Numbered from the stretch's first letter, positions 37,592 to 46,799 are shown. The stretch is 64,000 bases of DNA from Mangrovimonas sp. YM274 (GCF_030908385.1 NZ_CP133091.1:2342128-2406127), one strand, 5' to 3'. Translations and numbers: made by a program. Notes: generated by a model from the sequence alone, not told the origin.

Positions 37592-38287
37592 TTAAAACTT
37601 GTGGTGCATGCTTACCTGAAATTGTGCCTTGCCATTATTGGCCGTTTTTTGGTTCATCCAACCCAATTGAAAACGAATGGATTCATTCAACACATAACCA
37701 ACACCCAAATAAGTTCGGTTCCTATCAAATAGTTCTACTTCTCTTCCGTCTCCAATATCTGTTTGGCCATTTATAAAGAGTTCGTTATATAATGCCGCAT
37801 AAAAAACCTTAGGGCTCAATGTTTTTGCAGTGAAAGGAATATTTAGAAACAAATTGTAGCGGTAACGCGTTCTAAAATCCTGATCTTCCACAAAGCGCTG
37901 CTCATACCTAAATCGGTGCGTTAAATAAAAACGTCCTCCCACTTTATGGGGCAACAACGCTTCTTGATATATTCTACTTTCTGCACTGGTATCATTTGAA
38001 TCTCCCAAAGCTCCAGTTGTAACATGAGCATATCCCAATGTAAACAATACATCTGCTTCCTTAGGTTTATAAGTAACCCCTGAGCGTAATAATAACTGCT
38101 CTAAATCGCCTATGATATTCCAATTGCGGTATTGTACATCCCCTTGAATCCCAAATTGACTATTTTGAAACTGGTGTTTGTAAAAATACATGTACCAACT
38201 CCCAGTTTGATTTGGGTTTTGACTAAACAAAAACTGACTTGTAGATATAAAGCATAGCAAAGCTAAAGCTCGCAAGGAAAAGGTCAT
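37592..38287 (-). CDS. DUF2490 domain-containing outer-membrane-type protein
   Basis: 231 residues; signal peptide to about residue 22 (SQFLFSQNPN), then about ten aromatic-flanked beta strands (GSWYMYFYKHQFQNSQFGIQ, RFYLTHRFRYEQRF, RYRYNLFLNIPF) and a terminal aromatic residue (QVSMHHKF), as expected for a small outer-membrane beta-barrel. DUF2490 proteins are widespread in Bacteroidota; no activity is known. It ends just upstream of the menC promoter box. Confidence 0.85.
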   Translation of the reverse strand: MTFSLRALALLCFISTSQFLFSQNPNQTGSWYMYFYKHQFQNSQFGIQGDVQYRNWNIIGDLEQLLLRSGVTYKPKEADVLFTLGYAHVTTGALGDSNDTSAESRIYQEALLPHKVGGRFYLTHRFRYEQRFVEDQDFRTRYRYNLFLNIPFTAKTLSPKVFYAALYNELFINGQTDIGDGREVELFDRNRTYLGVGYVLNESIRFQLGWMNQKTANNGKAQFQVSMHHKF

Positions 38288-38366
38288 AACAATAAAATTT
38301 TTAGGGAATATAAAATAAAAAAGACAATTAAAAATCTGTAATTTTAGAATTCAAATATCGCATTAA

Positions 38367-39275
38367 ATGCCAGATTTTCCAAACATCATTCACTTTGCCA
38401 TTCCAGTATTTATATTGGCCATGGGGCTAGAACTGTACGTTACAACCAAGCAAAATTTAAAAGGGTATCAAACCAAGGATGCCCTGTCTTCTATTGCCAT
38501 GGGTATTGGCAACGTCCTGCTTGGATTTTTAAGTAAAGGAATTGTATTAATGGCCTTGTTTTACATATACAACCATTTTAGAGTCATGACGATTCCCATA
38601 ACATGGTGGAGTTTTGTGTTACTGTTTTTTGCAGATGACTTTTCATACTATTGGTTCCACAGGGTTAGTCATGAGTGTCGATTATTTTGGGCTTCGCATG
38701 TGGTTCACCATTCCTCTGAGCACTACAACCTGAGCACAGCACTTAGGCAAACTTGGTCTGGAGGTTTCTATTCTTTTGTCTTTTGGTTGTGGTTGCCCCT
38801 AATGGGGTTTCACCCTGCTATGATTTTACTGCAAATGTCCATAAGCCTGCTCTATCAATTTTGGATTCACACAGAAACCATCCACAAAATGCCCAATTGG
38901 TTTGAAGCCATTATGAACACGCCCTCCCATCACCGAGTACACCATGGCAGTAACCCTTTGTATTTAGACCGAAACCATGCCGGAATACTTATCATTTGGG
39001 ATAAATTGTTTGGAACGTTTCAACCAGAATTGGAGGATGAAAAAGTGACTTATGGATTGGTAAAGAATATCCATACCTATAACCCGTTTAAAATAGCATT
39101 TTTGGAATGGTTTCACATGTTTAAAGACTTCCTTCAAACAAAAATATCTTTGAAGGATAGGTTACGCTACTTAATAAAGCCTCCAGGTTGGCGACACGAC
39201 GGCAGTGGAAAATTGAGTAATGACTTAAGAGCCGAGTGGCTTAAAAGAAAAACGCTAGACCAAAAATTACCCTAG
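38367..39275 (+). CDS. Sterol desaturase / fatty acid hydroxylase family membrane protein
   Basis: 302 residues with four or more transmembrane helices and the eight-His di-iron pattern of the family: HRVSHECRLFWASHVVHHSSEH (about residues 97-120) and the later HTETIHK and HHRVHHG boxes. Members insert hydroxyl groups or double bonds into lipids using oxygen; the substrate (possibly a carotenoid, hopanoid-like lipid or fatty acid) cannot be read from the sequence. The final codons and the stop lie inside its terminator hairpin. Confidence 0.88.
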   Translation: MPDFPNIIHFAIPVFILAMGLELYVTTKQNLKGYQTKDALSSIAMGIGNVLLGFLSKGIVLMALFYIYNHFRVMTIPITWWSFVLLFFADDFSYYWFHRVSHECRLFWASHVVHHSSEHYNLSTALRQTWSGGFYSFVFWLWLPLMGFHPAMILLQMSISLLYQFWIHTETIHKMPNWFEAIMNTPSHHRVHHGSNPLYLDRNHAGILIIWDKLFGTFQPELEDEKVTYGLVKNIHTYNPFKIAFLEWFHMFKDFLQTKISLKDRLRYLIKPPGWRHDGSGKLSNDLRAEWLKRKTLDQKLP

Positions 39276-39280
39276 CGTTT
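39250..39280 (+). terminator. Terminator overlapping the 3' end of the sterol-desaturase-like gene
   Basis: AAACGCTAG / CTAGCGTTT, nine base pairs around a 13-base loop. The stop codon (39273-39275) sits in the right arm. The T tract is short, so strength is uncertain. Confidence 0.55.
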
Positions 39281-39310
39281 ATGCTTTGATACTATAAAAA
39301 TACTATCTTT

Positions 39311-39988
39311 TTAAAGCTCAATACTTTCTCCTATATCAAGAAGCATCAAATCCTTATTGGAATCAAAAAACTTGCGCTTGGCCTCTTCATGATCAATTTC
39401 TATATAACCAAAAGTATCGTAGTGATAACCTAATACCTTATCGCATTCTACAAAATCACTCGCCATAATGGCATCCTCCACATCCATGGTGAAATTATCC
39501 CCTATTGGCAATACAGCCAAATCCAATTTGGTTTTCATCGGAATTAATTTCATATCCATTGTTAAGGCCGTATCCCCTGCTATATAGATATTTTTATGTT
39601 CACCTTCAATCACAAATCCTCCTGGTTGACCTCCGTAACTACCATCCGGAAATGAAGATGTATGAATGGCATTCACATATTTAACCACACCAAATTCAAA
39701 ATCCCATTTACCCCCATGGTTCATGGGGTGCACCTCAATACCTTTTGCCTCATAATGATTGGTTACTTCAAAATTTGAAACAATAATAGCATTGTTCTGC
39801 TTAGCAATAACTTCGGCATCCAAAGTATGGTCTTGATGGGCATGGGTCAGCAAAATATAATCGGCTTTGATCGTCTCTATATCAATATGATCTGCCTTAG
39901 GATTTCCTGTAATGAAAGGGTCCACAAGAATATGGACATCATTAACTTCTATTTTTAGGCAAGCATGCCCGTAAAATGTAATTTTCAT
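39311..39988 (-). CDS. UPF0173 metal-dependent hydrolase (metallo-beta-lactamase fold)
   Basis: About 225 residues from the ATG at 39988, which gives the family N-terminus MKITFYGHACLKIE; an in-frame TTG 18 codons upstream is rejected because it lies within a terminator hairpin. Metal ligands: LLTHAHQDHTLD, with further His in the NHGG and Asp in IAGDTALTMD. Physiological substrate unknown. It lies about 180 bp downstream of menA on the same strand, after a terminator. Confidence 0.9.
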   Translation of the reverse strand: MKITFYGHACLKIEVNDVHILVDPFITGNPKADHIDIETIKADYILLTHAHQDHTLDAEVIAKQNNAIIVSNFEVTNHYEAKGIEVHPMNHGGKWDFEFGVVKYVNAIHTSSFPDGSYGGQPGGFVIEGEHKNIYIAGDTALTMDMKLIPMKTKLDLAVLPIGDNFTMDVEDAIMASDFVECDKVLGYHYDTFGYIEIDHEEAKRKFFDSNKDLMLLDIGESIEL

Positions 39989-40021
39989 GGAATAATTGGT
40001 TATTGAATTGTTGAAACAAAA

Positions 40022-40055
40022 AAACTCAGATAAATTTAACAATTTATCTGAGTTT
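40022..40055 (-). terminator. Terminator (or attenuator) between menA and the UPF0173 gene
   Basis: A perfect 15-bp stem, AAACTCAGATAAATT / AATTTATCTGAGTTT, with a four-base loop, followed by a T tract on the minus strand. It ends 33 bp before the UPF0173 ATG, with no clear promoter in between, so it could control read-through. Confidence 0.75.
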
Positions 40056-40166
40056 CAAAGCCCCAAATTTTATTGCCAACATATAGCATAAATTGTTGAC
40101 CTACAAAATTATTACTGTAAAGATACAATCAAATTACTGATTTACAACATTTTACAGTTAAAATTT

Positions 40167-41069
40167 TTATAAAATATGACCTATACCCAACAACAAAGAA
40201 AATACAAAGGTTGTTAATGCAAGAGGTTTCAACTGCTTGTCTAAATCTTCTGATGTTTTTGCCCTGTTAACACTAATCAAGTGCTTAACCAATGGAATAA
40301 AGGCCACTACAAAAATTAAGTTATATGGCGAATTATAATATAAAATACCAAATAATGCTGCACATAAAATAGCGCCACCAACTAAAACATAGTGGTATAT
40401 TTTTGCCTTTTGCTTCCCTAATCTCACCGCTATCGTAATTTTATTGGATAAAGTATCGGAATCTATATCCCTCATATTATTCAAATTCAAAACTCCAATA
40501 CTCAATAGGCCCAAAGCAATTGAAGGCAGCACCAATACATGATCCAAATGTTTAGCGTATAAAAAGTAACTTCCCATTACACTCACCAATCCAAAAAATA
40601 TAAAGACGAACACATCTCCCAACCCCCTATAGCCATAGGCGGAGTTACCCATGGTATAATTAATTGCAGCATAGACGCAGGCAGCAGCCAACACGATAAA
40701 CAAAATAGAATACAACAGGTATTCGTGCCCTAAAGCCACATAGATTAAGGACAAGGACAATACTATAACTACCAATATATTTATTTTAATGGCCTCCATC
40801 ATTTGTGAAGGTGTTATACTGCCACTTTGTATAGCTCTTTGCGGTCCCAAACGGTTTTCATTGTCGGTTCCCTTTACCCCATCACCATAATCATTGGCCA
40901 AATTAGAAAGCACCTGAAATCCTACGGTTGTTAGCATGGCTAATACAAAAATGACGGTATCGAAAAGGCCATTATAGGCAGCCAAACAGCTTCCAATAAT
41001 AATCCCGGATAAAGACAAAGGCAAGGTACGCAAACGAAATGCTGAAATCCAGCTGCTAAGTTTACTCAT
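40167..41069 (-). CDS. menA: 1,4-Dihydroxy-2-naphthoate prenyltransferase
   Basis: UbiA-family integral membrane enzyme that attaches the isoprenoid tail to DHNA. 300 residues, about eight to nine transmembrane helices. The first Asp-rich motif is NLANDYGDGVKGTDNENRLGP and the second NNMRDIDSDTLSNK, both expected for Mg2+-prenyl diphosphate binding. Begins 17 bp after the menB stop, so menB and menA form a unit. Confidence 0.94.
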   Translation of the reverse strand: MSKLSSWISAFRLRTLPLSLSGIIIGSCLAAYNGLFDTVIFVLAMLTTVGFQVLSNLANDYGDGVKGTDNENRLGPQRAIQSGSITPSQMMEAIKINILVVIVLSLSLIYVALGHEYLLYSILFIVLAAACVYAAINYTMGNSAYGYRGLGDVFVFIFFGLVSVMGSYFLYAKHLDHVLVLPSIALGLLSIGVLNLNNMRDIDSDTLSNKITIAVRLGKQKAKIYHYVLVGGAILCAALFGILYYNSPYNLIFVVAFIPLVKHLISVNRAKTSEDLDKQLKPLALTTFVFSLLLGIGHIL

Positions 41070-41086
41070 AAAATAGTACTAGCTAA

Positions 41087-41926
41087 TTAAGGAATCCACT
41101 TTTTGTCGAAGTTAGGCTTACGCTTTTCCAAAAAGGCATTTCTACCTTCTTTAGCCTCATCTGTCATATAGGCCAAACGCGTCGCTTCTCCCGCAAATAC
41201 TTGCTGCCCCACCATGCCGTCGTCGGTAAGGTTCATTGCGAATTTTAGCATTTTGATAGAGGTTGGGGATTTTGCCAATATTTCCTGTGCCCATTCAAAA
41301 GCGGTATCTTCCAATTCGGCATGAGGTATCACGGCATTTACCATTCCCATTTCAAAAGCTTCCTGAGCCGAATAATTCCTTCCTAAGAAGAAGATTTCTC
41401 TCGCCTTTTTCTGCCCTACCATTTTGGCCAAATAAGCTGAACCATAACCACCATCAAAACTGGTGACATCGGCATCGGTTTGTTTAAAGATGGCATGTTC
41501 CTTACTGGCAAGCGTTAAATCGCAAACCACATGCAAACTATGACCGCCACCAACAGCCCATCCGGGCACCACTGCAATCACTGCTTTGGGCATAAAACGA
41601 ATCAAGCGTTGTACTTCCAAAATATTTAAACGATGGTAGCCATCCTCTCCAACATAGCCTTGATGCCCCCTAGCTTTTTGGTCTCCACCACTACAGAAAG
41701 AATACACACCATCCTTAGTCGACGGTCCCTCGGCAGATAATAATACTACGCCAATATTTACATCTTCGTTGGCATCGTAAAAAGCATCGTATAATTCACT
41801 TGTGGTCTTTGGCCTAAAGGCATTTCTTACATTCGGCCTATTGAATGCAATACGTGCAACCCCATCACATTTTTTATAGGTGATGTCTTCGTATTCCTTG
41901 GCCGTTTTCCAATTTATATTACTCAT
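41087..41926 (-). CDS. menB: 1,4-Dihydroxy-2-naphthoyl-CoA synthase
   Basis: Crotonase-fold enzyme closing the second ring of the naphthoquinone. 279 residues. Family blocks: YSFCSGGDQKARG, VPGWAVGGGHSLHVVCDLTLAS (oxyanion hole) and TSFDGGYGSAYLAKMVGQKKAREIFF. C-terminal KRKPNFDKKW is typical. Divergent from the STAS-like gene at 42039. Confidence 0.96.
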   Translation of the reverse strand: MSNINWKTAKEYEDITYKKCDGVARIAFNRPNVRNAFRPKTTSELYDAFYDANEDVNIGVVLLSAEGPSTKDGVYSFCSGGDQKARGHQGYVGEDGYHRLNILEVQRLIRFMPKAVIAVVPGWAVGGGHSLHVVCDLTLASKEHAIFKQTDADVTSFDGGYGSAYLAKMVGQKKAREIFFLGRNYSAQEAFEMGMVNAVIPHAELEDTAFEWAQEILAKSPTSIKMLKFAMNLTDDGMVGQQVFAGEATRLAYMTDEAKEGRNAFLEKRKPNFDKKWIP

Positions 41927-41980
41927 GATTATTAATTTCAGCGTAAAAATACATATTTACAACTAATATGAATTCATTTT

Positions 41981-42012
41981 TTTGGTAGGGAAAATCTCCC
42001 TTGTTAATTTTG
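41981..42012 (+). promoter_or_regulatory. Two-part Bacteroidota promoter of the STAS-like gene
   Basis: TTTG (41981-41984), 20 bp, TAATTTTG (42005-42012): both elements and spacing fit the consensus. The start codon is 26 bp downstream. Confidence 0.6.
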
Positions 42013-42038
42013 CTTTGGTTGTTAGATTTTGTTAAGAA

Positions 42039-42473
42039 ATGAAAGTATTGGAATCGCCTTTCGCTAAAAACGTGGAAGCCACTTATTGTATTGAGATAGG
42101 TGACTTTCATTTTTTCAGCAATTATGTAGTTGCCGAATTTAGGCAAGGCACCAACGTCGCCTTCAAGGATTTCGAGGAAATTTTTGATTTATGCGACGAA
42201 ATCTTCGGCGACCAACCCTATGGCTTTATTTCCAATCGTATCCATTCATTTTCTGTAGACTTAGTAGATGCTTTGGAACACAGCAGTAAAGTAAGCCATA
42301 TTAAAGCATATGCGGTTGTTACCTACAACCACAACGCCAAACGAATGTTGGCCATTGAGGAACATTATTTTAGCTTTAAAAGAAAACGTTTCAATGCGCT
42401 TACCGATGCTACAGAATGGGTTTTGGGCCAATTACAATTGGCGCCTAAACCAAATAAATTCCATCCTCTTTAA
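42039..42473 (+). CDS. STAS/SpoIIAA-like protein, paralogue of the protein at 17413
   Basis: 144 residues, no signal peptide. It follows the same order of strands and helices as the 142-residue protein at 17413: IEIGDFHFFSNYVVAEFRQG, FEEIFDLCDEIFG, PYGFISNRIHSFSVD, VVTYNHNAKRMLAIEEHYF and the final helix ALTDATEWVLGQL. Together they suggest a STAS-type regulatory fold; no catalytic motif is visible. Divergent from menB and convergent with the CvfB-like gene, whose 3' end it overlaps by 29 bp. Partner unknown. Confidence 0.8.
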   Translation: MKVLESPFAKNVEATYCIEIGDFHFFSNYVVAEFRQGTNVAFKDFEEIFDLCDEIFGDQPYGFISNRIHSFSVDLVDALEHSSKVSHIKAYAVVTYNHNAKRMLAIEEHYFSFKRKRFNALTDATEWVLGQLQLAPKPNKFHPL

Positions 42474-43275
42474 TCTCTATCAAGCGCTGCTTGTACAAAT
42501 TACCAATACCTTTTTTAAAGTTCTTCTTACTCATTTGAAGCACTTCCTTAATAAGTTCAGGGTCTGATTTATCCGTGAGTTCTAAATACCCTCCGTTGTC
42601 TTTTAATTCTTTCAGAATAATATCGGCATTGGGCTCTATACTTCTATATCCAATCTGCTCCAATACTATATCCAATTTATTGTCCTTACGAATCTTTTTT
42701 ACATACCCCTTCAAACGATCACCAACACTTAAATCCTTAAAAATATTGTCCTTAAAAATGAGCCCTAAATGCTTTTTGTTCACTATAACATTCATCCCAA
42801 TCTCTGAAGGATGAGATACAATTAGGTCTACTTCATCAAAGACTTCTACGGTAAGATTTGTATTGTCCAAAAATCTATTGGTTTTACTGGAAGCCACCAA
42901 TCTTTCGGTTTCTTCATCTAGATAACAATGCACCAAATACCAACCACCTTCTTTCATTTTAAAGACCTGCTCCTTAAATGGACAGAACAATTCTTTTACC
43001 ATTCCCCAATCTAAAAAAGCCCCAAATTTCGTCACCGCATTACATCTTAAAAGGGCAAAATCGCCTTTTGTAATGTACGGATGATCTGTAACTGCAACCA
43101 AACGCTCTTCGTTATCCAAATAAACAAAGACGTCCAATTCATCTCCAATCTCAAAAGATTCCGGAACATAACGGTTGGGCAATAAAACCTCGTTATCTTC
43201 TTTATCAGACAAAAACAAACCAGGCTCGGTTTCTCTTACAATTTCTAAAGTATTGTATTCTCCAATGTGTATCAT
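42445..43275 (-). CDS. CvfB-like S1 RNA-binding protein
   Basis: 276 residues built from S1-type OB-fold modules (ALLRCNAVTKFGAFLDWGMVKELFCPF; FKDLSVGDRLKGYVKKIRKDNKLDIVLE) ending in a winged-helix-like domain (ELIKEVLQMSKKNFKKGIGNLYKQRLIEI). This arrangement is that of Staphylococcus CvfB/Bacillus YitL. A post-transcriptional regulatory role is known for CvfB and only inferred here. Overlaps the convergent STAS-like gene by 29 bp. Confidence 0.88.
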   Translation of the reverse strand: MIHIGEYNTLEIVRETEPGLFLSDKEDNEVLLPNRYVPESFEIGDELDVFVYLDNEERLVAVTDHPYITKGDFALLRCNAVTKFGAFLDWGMVKELFCPFKEQVFKMKEGGWYLVHCYLDEETERLVASSKTNRFLDNTNLTVEVFDEVDLIVSHPSEIGMNVIVNKKHLGLIFKDNIFKDLSVGDRLKGYVKKIRKDNKLDIVLEQIGYRSIEPNADIILKELKDNGGYLELTDKSDPELIKEVLQMSKKNFKKGIGNLYKQRLIEIKEDGIYLV

Positions 43276-43315
43276 GCGGCAAAGTTAAGCATTATAGTGA
43301 ACCCAAAAACAAAAA

Positions 43316-43335
43316 GCGCTACATCTTTGTAGCGC
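43316..43335 (-). terminator. Terminator of the DUF2853 gene
   Basis: GCGCTACA / TGTAGCGC with a four-base loop, followed by TTTTTGTTTTT on the minus strand, 24 bp after the stop codon. Confidence 0.85.
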
Positions 43336-43358
43336 CTTTCTATTCTTAGAATGAAAGT

Positions 43359-43697
43359 TTAATAAACGGTTTCCTTACTGAAATGTTTGGTCAATAAATA
43401 ATAAATTACTACCCTATATTTAGTTCTGTTGGAGCGTCCATAAGTGTCTATCACGGAATTGATAGCCTCATCAAGTTCTGGTGTATCCTCAAGCCCTAGT
43501 TTTTTAATCAAAAAGTTATTTTTTACGCGCTCCAATTCAGACTCATCGGAGCTAGATACTGTGGCTGAATCTGCATTGTAAATAGATGGACCGCAGCCAA
43601 TAGTAATTTTGGTGAGCAAATCCATATCAGGTTCCAAGCCAAACTTATCTTTTAGCTCAGCAGCATACTTAATGATTAATTCTTCGCGCTTGTTCAT
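43359..43697 (-). CDS. DUF2853 family protein
   Basis: 112 residues, mostly helical and soluble, with the family's typical ITIGCGPSIYNADSATVSSSDE and the C-terminal YRVVIYYLLTKHF. Function unknown. Single gene with its own terminator, between menD and the CvfB-like gene. Confidence 0.85.
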   Translation of the reverse strand: MNKREELIIKYAAELKDKFGLEPDMDLLTKITIGCGPSIYNADSATVSSSDESELERVKNNFLIKKLGLEDTPELDEAINSVIDTYGRSNRTKYRVVIYYLLTKHFSKETVY

Positions 43698-43782
43698 AGG
43701 TTTTATAGTGTTTTAATTTATTAGAAATGGACTTTAAAGATATGCATTTTTTATGCTCAAGTTATACCTTTCCCTTCCTCTA

Positions 43783-45543
43783 TCAACGTATAAACTTAAA
43801 ATAGTTCAGCAACACTTCATCATTAACTCTACTTGGGGTAAAGATTTCCAATAATTTAGGTTGCTCAGAATTATTATAAAAATCCTCCAAAGCCACAGAT
43901 AGACCTTCTTCATCATCTGCCGTTTGATACGCCAACCCATACATGGCACATAAATGCTTAGCCGTTAAATGGTGCTTGGTTTCAAAGTACGTATCAAAAT
44001 TCTCTGTGTTCTTATCTCCCGGAAGAATTCTAAAAATACCACCTCCGTAATTATTGATAACGACTATTCTAAAGGATTTCGGAATATGAGCATTCCACAA
44101 AGCATTGCTATCGTAAAAGAAACTCAAATCCCCCGTAACAAAGGTTGTTTGGGCTTGATTTGCGTGTGCAAACCCAATAGCTGTGCTTGTACTCCCATCA
44201 ATACCACTGGTACCTCTATTACAATATACTGCCACCGTTGGATTTCCTTTAAAAAGTTGCGCATATCTAATGGCCGAGCTATTTCCAATCTGCAAATTTG
44301 TATGATCAGGAATGCTCTTTAACAACTTTGAAAACACCTTGAAATCGCAAAACGGAATTTCATTTAAATAGTCGCTATGCTTTTCTCTTCTATGAGTTTT
44401 AACCGCCTTCCAAACCTGTTTATAATTACTTTTCTTGATATGGGTTAACTTGGGCAACAAACTTTCAAAAAATTGGTTTGGAGTTACCTTGATGTGTTTT
44501 TCCAGACAGAAAAATGTGTCATTGGCCTTCTTCTCATCTACGTGCCAATGCTGTTTTGGTCTATATTTTCTTAAAAATGCCTTTATTTTTTTTGAAACGA
44601 TCAAACCACCAAACGTCACCAAAATGTCTGGTTGCAAATCCTGAAACTCCTCATCATTTAAAGGCGCAATCATTTTATCGATACTAGGAAAGAACTCTTT
44701 ATGGTGTAAATTAGAAGTCGTTTCGGTAAACACCAACACACTGTTGTCATTTGCCAGTTCTTCAATCCATTTTGCCTCTAAGGCATTTGGCCCATTTACC
44801 CCCACCAAAATCATTTTTTTGGAAGCATTGCTCCAGTCTTCCAAACACAATTTTAAATCTAAAGCGTCTATTTTTTTAGATTTCACTTCTGGTTTGATAA
44901 CCTTAGCAGACACGCTCAATGTATCGACCACGCCATACAAAGGTTCATCAAAAGGAATATTAATATGAACAGGTCCCTTTTTTGTAAGCGCAATATTAAT
45001 GGCCTTGTTAATTTCGTGTTCGTTCTCTTCCTGAAGTTCCTGTTTCAATCCTAAAAACCGCTCTAGCTTATGCTCAATGCTTTTTATAATGGCGGGCTCA
45101 TCATCATCGAAAGGTTTTGCTTTTACATCCAGATCCTGCTTTAAATTGGCCGAATACAAAATGTGATTTTTGAACACATTCTCTTGATTAATGGTCTGTC
45201 CGTCTCCAATTCCCACCAAATATTTTGGGCGATCTGCAGACAACACCACTAAAGGAATATCGCTATAAAAAGCTTCGGCCACTGCAGGATAATAATTCAA
45301 CAAAGCACTTCCGGAAGTACAAACCACCGCCACTGGCTCTTGGTTACTTTGTGCAATTCCCATTGCAAAAAAGGATGCACAACGCTCATCTACGACGCTA
45401 TAACAGGTGAAAAATTCATCATTTGAAAATCCAATAGTTAAGGGTGCATTACGGCTACCTGGAGAAATAACAATATGTTTTATGTTCTTGGCTTTACACA
45501 GCGCTACTACAGTTTGTGCGAGTGGAATCGCGGAATATTTCAT
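43783..45543 (-). CDS. menD: 2-Succinyl-5-enolpyruvyl-6-hydroxy-3-cyclohexene-1-carboxylate synthase
   Basis: ThDP-dependent enzyme joining isochorismate and 2-oxoglutarate. 586 residues. N-terminal IKHIVISPGSRNAPLTIGF (substrate binding), the ThDP-activating Glu region VVDERCASFFAMGIAQ, and C-terminal ThDP/Mg motif VTGDLSFFYDSNALWN followed by INNYGGGIF. It lies downstream of menF with a 128-bp gap on the same strand. Confidence 0.96.
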   Translation of the reverse strand: MKYSAIPLAQTVVALCKAKNIKHIVISPGSRNAPLTIGFSNDEFFTCYSVVDERCASFFAMGIAQSNQEPVAVVCTSGSALLNYYPAVAEAFYSDIPLVVLSADRPKYLVGIGDGQTINQENVFKNHILYSANLKQDLDVKAKPFDDDEPAIIKSIEHKLERFLGLKQELQEENEHEINKAINIALTKKGPVHINIPFDEPLYGVVDTLSVSAKVIKPEVKSKKIDALDLKLCLEDWSNASKKMILVGVNGPNALEAKWIEELANDNSVLVFTETTSNLHHKEFFPSIDKMIAPLNDEEFQDLQPDILVTFGGLIVSKKIKAFLRKYRPKQHWHVDEKKANDTFFCLEKHIKVTPNQFFESLLPKLTHIKKSNYKQVWKAVKTHRREKHSDYLNEIPFCDFKVFSKLLKSIPDHTNLQIGNSSAIRYAQLFKGNPTVAVYCNRGTSGIDGSTSTAIGFAHANQAQTTFVTGDLSFFYDSNALWNAHIPKSFRIVVINNYGGGIFRILPGDKNTENFDTYFETKHHLTAKHLCAMYGLAYQTADDEEGLSVALEDFYNNSEQPKLLEIFTPSRVNDEVLLNYFKFIR

Positions 45544-45671
45544 GAATAAAGTGTATAGAAATGAGCTGTAAAATTAAGCATTCTAAGAATGATACTAAAT
45601 TAAAAGACCCCATAATCAATATAGCATTTTAAATTTTTTAAATGTCGGACAAGTTCCTTCTTTCGCATTTA

Positions 45672-46799
45672 TTATTGAATAGAATACAGAACTCTTTTCA
45701 TGGTTTTGGATTTGTTCACAGTTTCCTCCCATTCCAATTCTGGATTGGAATCTTTGGTAATGCCCCCTCCAACATAAATTAGGGCAGCATCAGACTCTAG
45801 TTGCATGCAGCGCAAGTTCACATATAAATCAGATACCGTTTTTACAGTATCATAAGCATTGTTTTCGATATTTCTTCTCCTGGTATTGCGAGTGTTCTTT
45901 TCTTTTACATTAAGTTCACCAAGAAAGCCTGTGTAATAAGTACGATTGTAATGCTCCTTTTCGATAATAAATGTTTTTGAAGCCAATTTTGGCAATCCAC
46001 ACACCGCTGGTGTTGGATGCAATCTTTTAATGACCTCTTCCAAATTGCCATTCAAAGTGCCACTGATTTTAGTTTGAATATGAAGTAAACCGCCTGCCCT
46101 AACCGTTGCAGGCTTTGTAACTCGCAAATTCTCCATAACACCGTGAAGACTTTCCACAATAAAATCCGTAACGAATTGTTGCTCCTGCTGTTCTTTGACT
46201 CCCCAAACGACATCTTCTGAATCTTTGTAAGCCTGTGTTCCAGCCAAAGCCATGGTAGACATTCTATTATTTTCCACTTTCAGTAAGGTTTCTGGCGTTG
46301 CCCCAAGCCAAAGTCCTATTTTAGGATGATACCAACAATACGTGAAAGCCGTTGGATATTTTGCTAATAATCTCCGGAACAACTCGATAGGATTAAGAGC
46401 GTCTAAATCAACCTTTTCCAGTCTTGAAAGCACAACTTTTTCAAAGGCTCCCTTTTGAATGGCATTCACCCCTTCATTCACCAAATCAACGTGTTGCTTT
46501 TTGTTTTTTTCGAAATTGGTAGAAACTGATAGATACTCTCCTTCTTCAAAATCCTTTACATTGTAAGCTTCCAATTCAAAAACTTCTGAATTATGAAAAG
46601 GAATCAACACAATTGGATCCTTATCATCAAACGGCGCCATTACAAACCCTTGTTCCGAAAAATCCTTTACAAAATGTAAATCATCATCTTTTTGCACCAA
46701 GCCTTTAATGGACTTTTTGTAGGGTTTTCTATAAAGCACAAAAGGACGTTGGGATTTGTAGAAATCCTGAAATGGTGTCAAAAATGCATCTAGATCCAT
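45672..46799 (-). CDS. menF: Isochorismate synthase (chorismate-binding protein)
   Basis: 375 residues, a compact form. The chorismate-utilising fold is clear: FEKVVLSRLEKV, IGLWLGATPETLL, TMALAGTQAY, LHPTPAVCGLPK and HYNRTYYTGFLGE, with a C-terminal ALIYVGGGITKDSNPELEWEET. Converts chorismate to isochorismate, the first menaquinone step; entC-like use for siderophores is less likely given menD next to it. Overlaps the upstream thioesterase gene by one base. Confidence 0.92.
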   Translation of the reverse strand: MDLDAFLTPFQDFYKSQRPFVLYRKPYKKSIKGLVQKDDDLHFVKDFSEQGFVMAPFDDKDPIVLIPFHNSEVFELEAYNVKDFEEGEYLSVSTNFEKNKKQHVDLVNEGVNAIQKGAFEKVVLSRLEKVDLDALNPIELFRRLLAKYPTAFTYCWYHPKIGLWLGATPETLLKVENNRMSTMALAGTQAYKDSEDVVWGVKEQQEQQFVTDFIVESLHGVMENLRVTKPATVRAGGLLHIQTKISGTLNGNLEEVIKRLHPTPAVCGLPKLASKTFIIEKEHYNRTYYTGFLGELNVKEKNTRNTRRRNIENNAYDTVKTVSDLYVNLRCMQLESDAALIYVGGGITKDSNPELEWEETVNKSKTMKRVLYSIQ

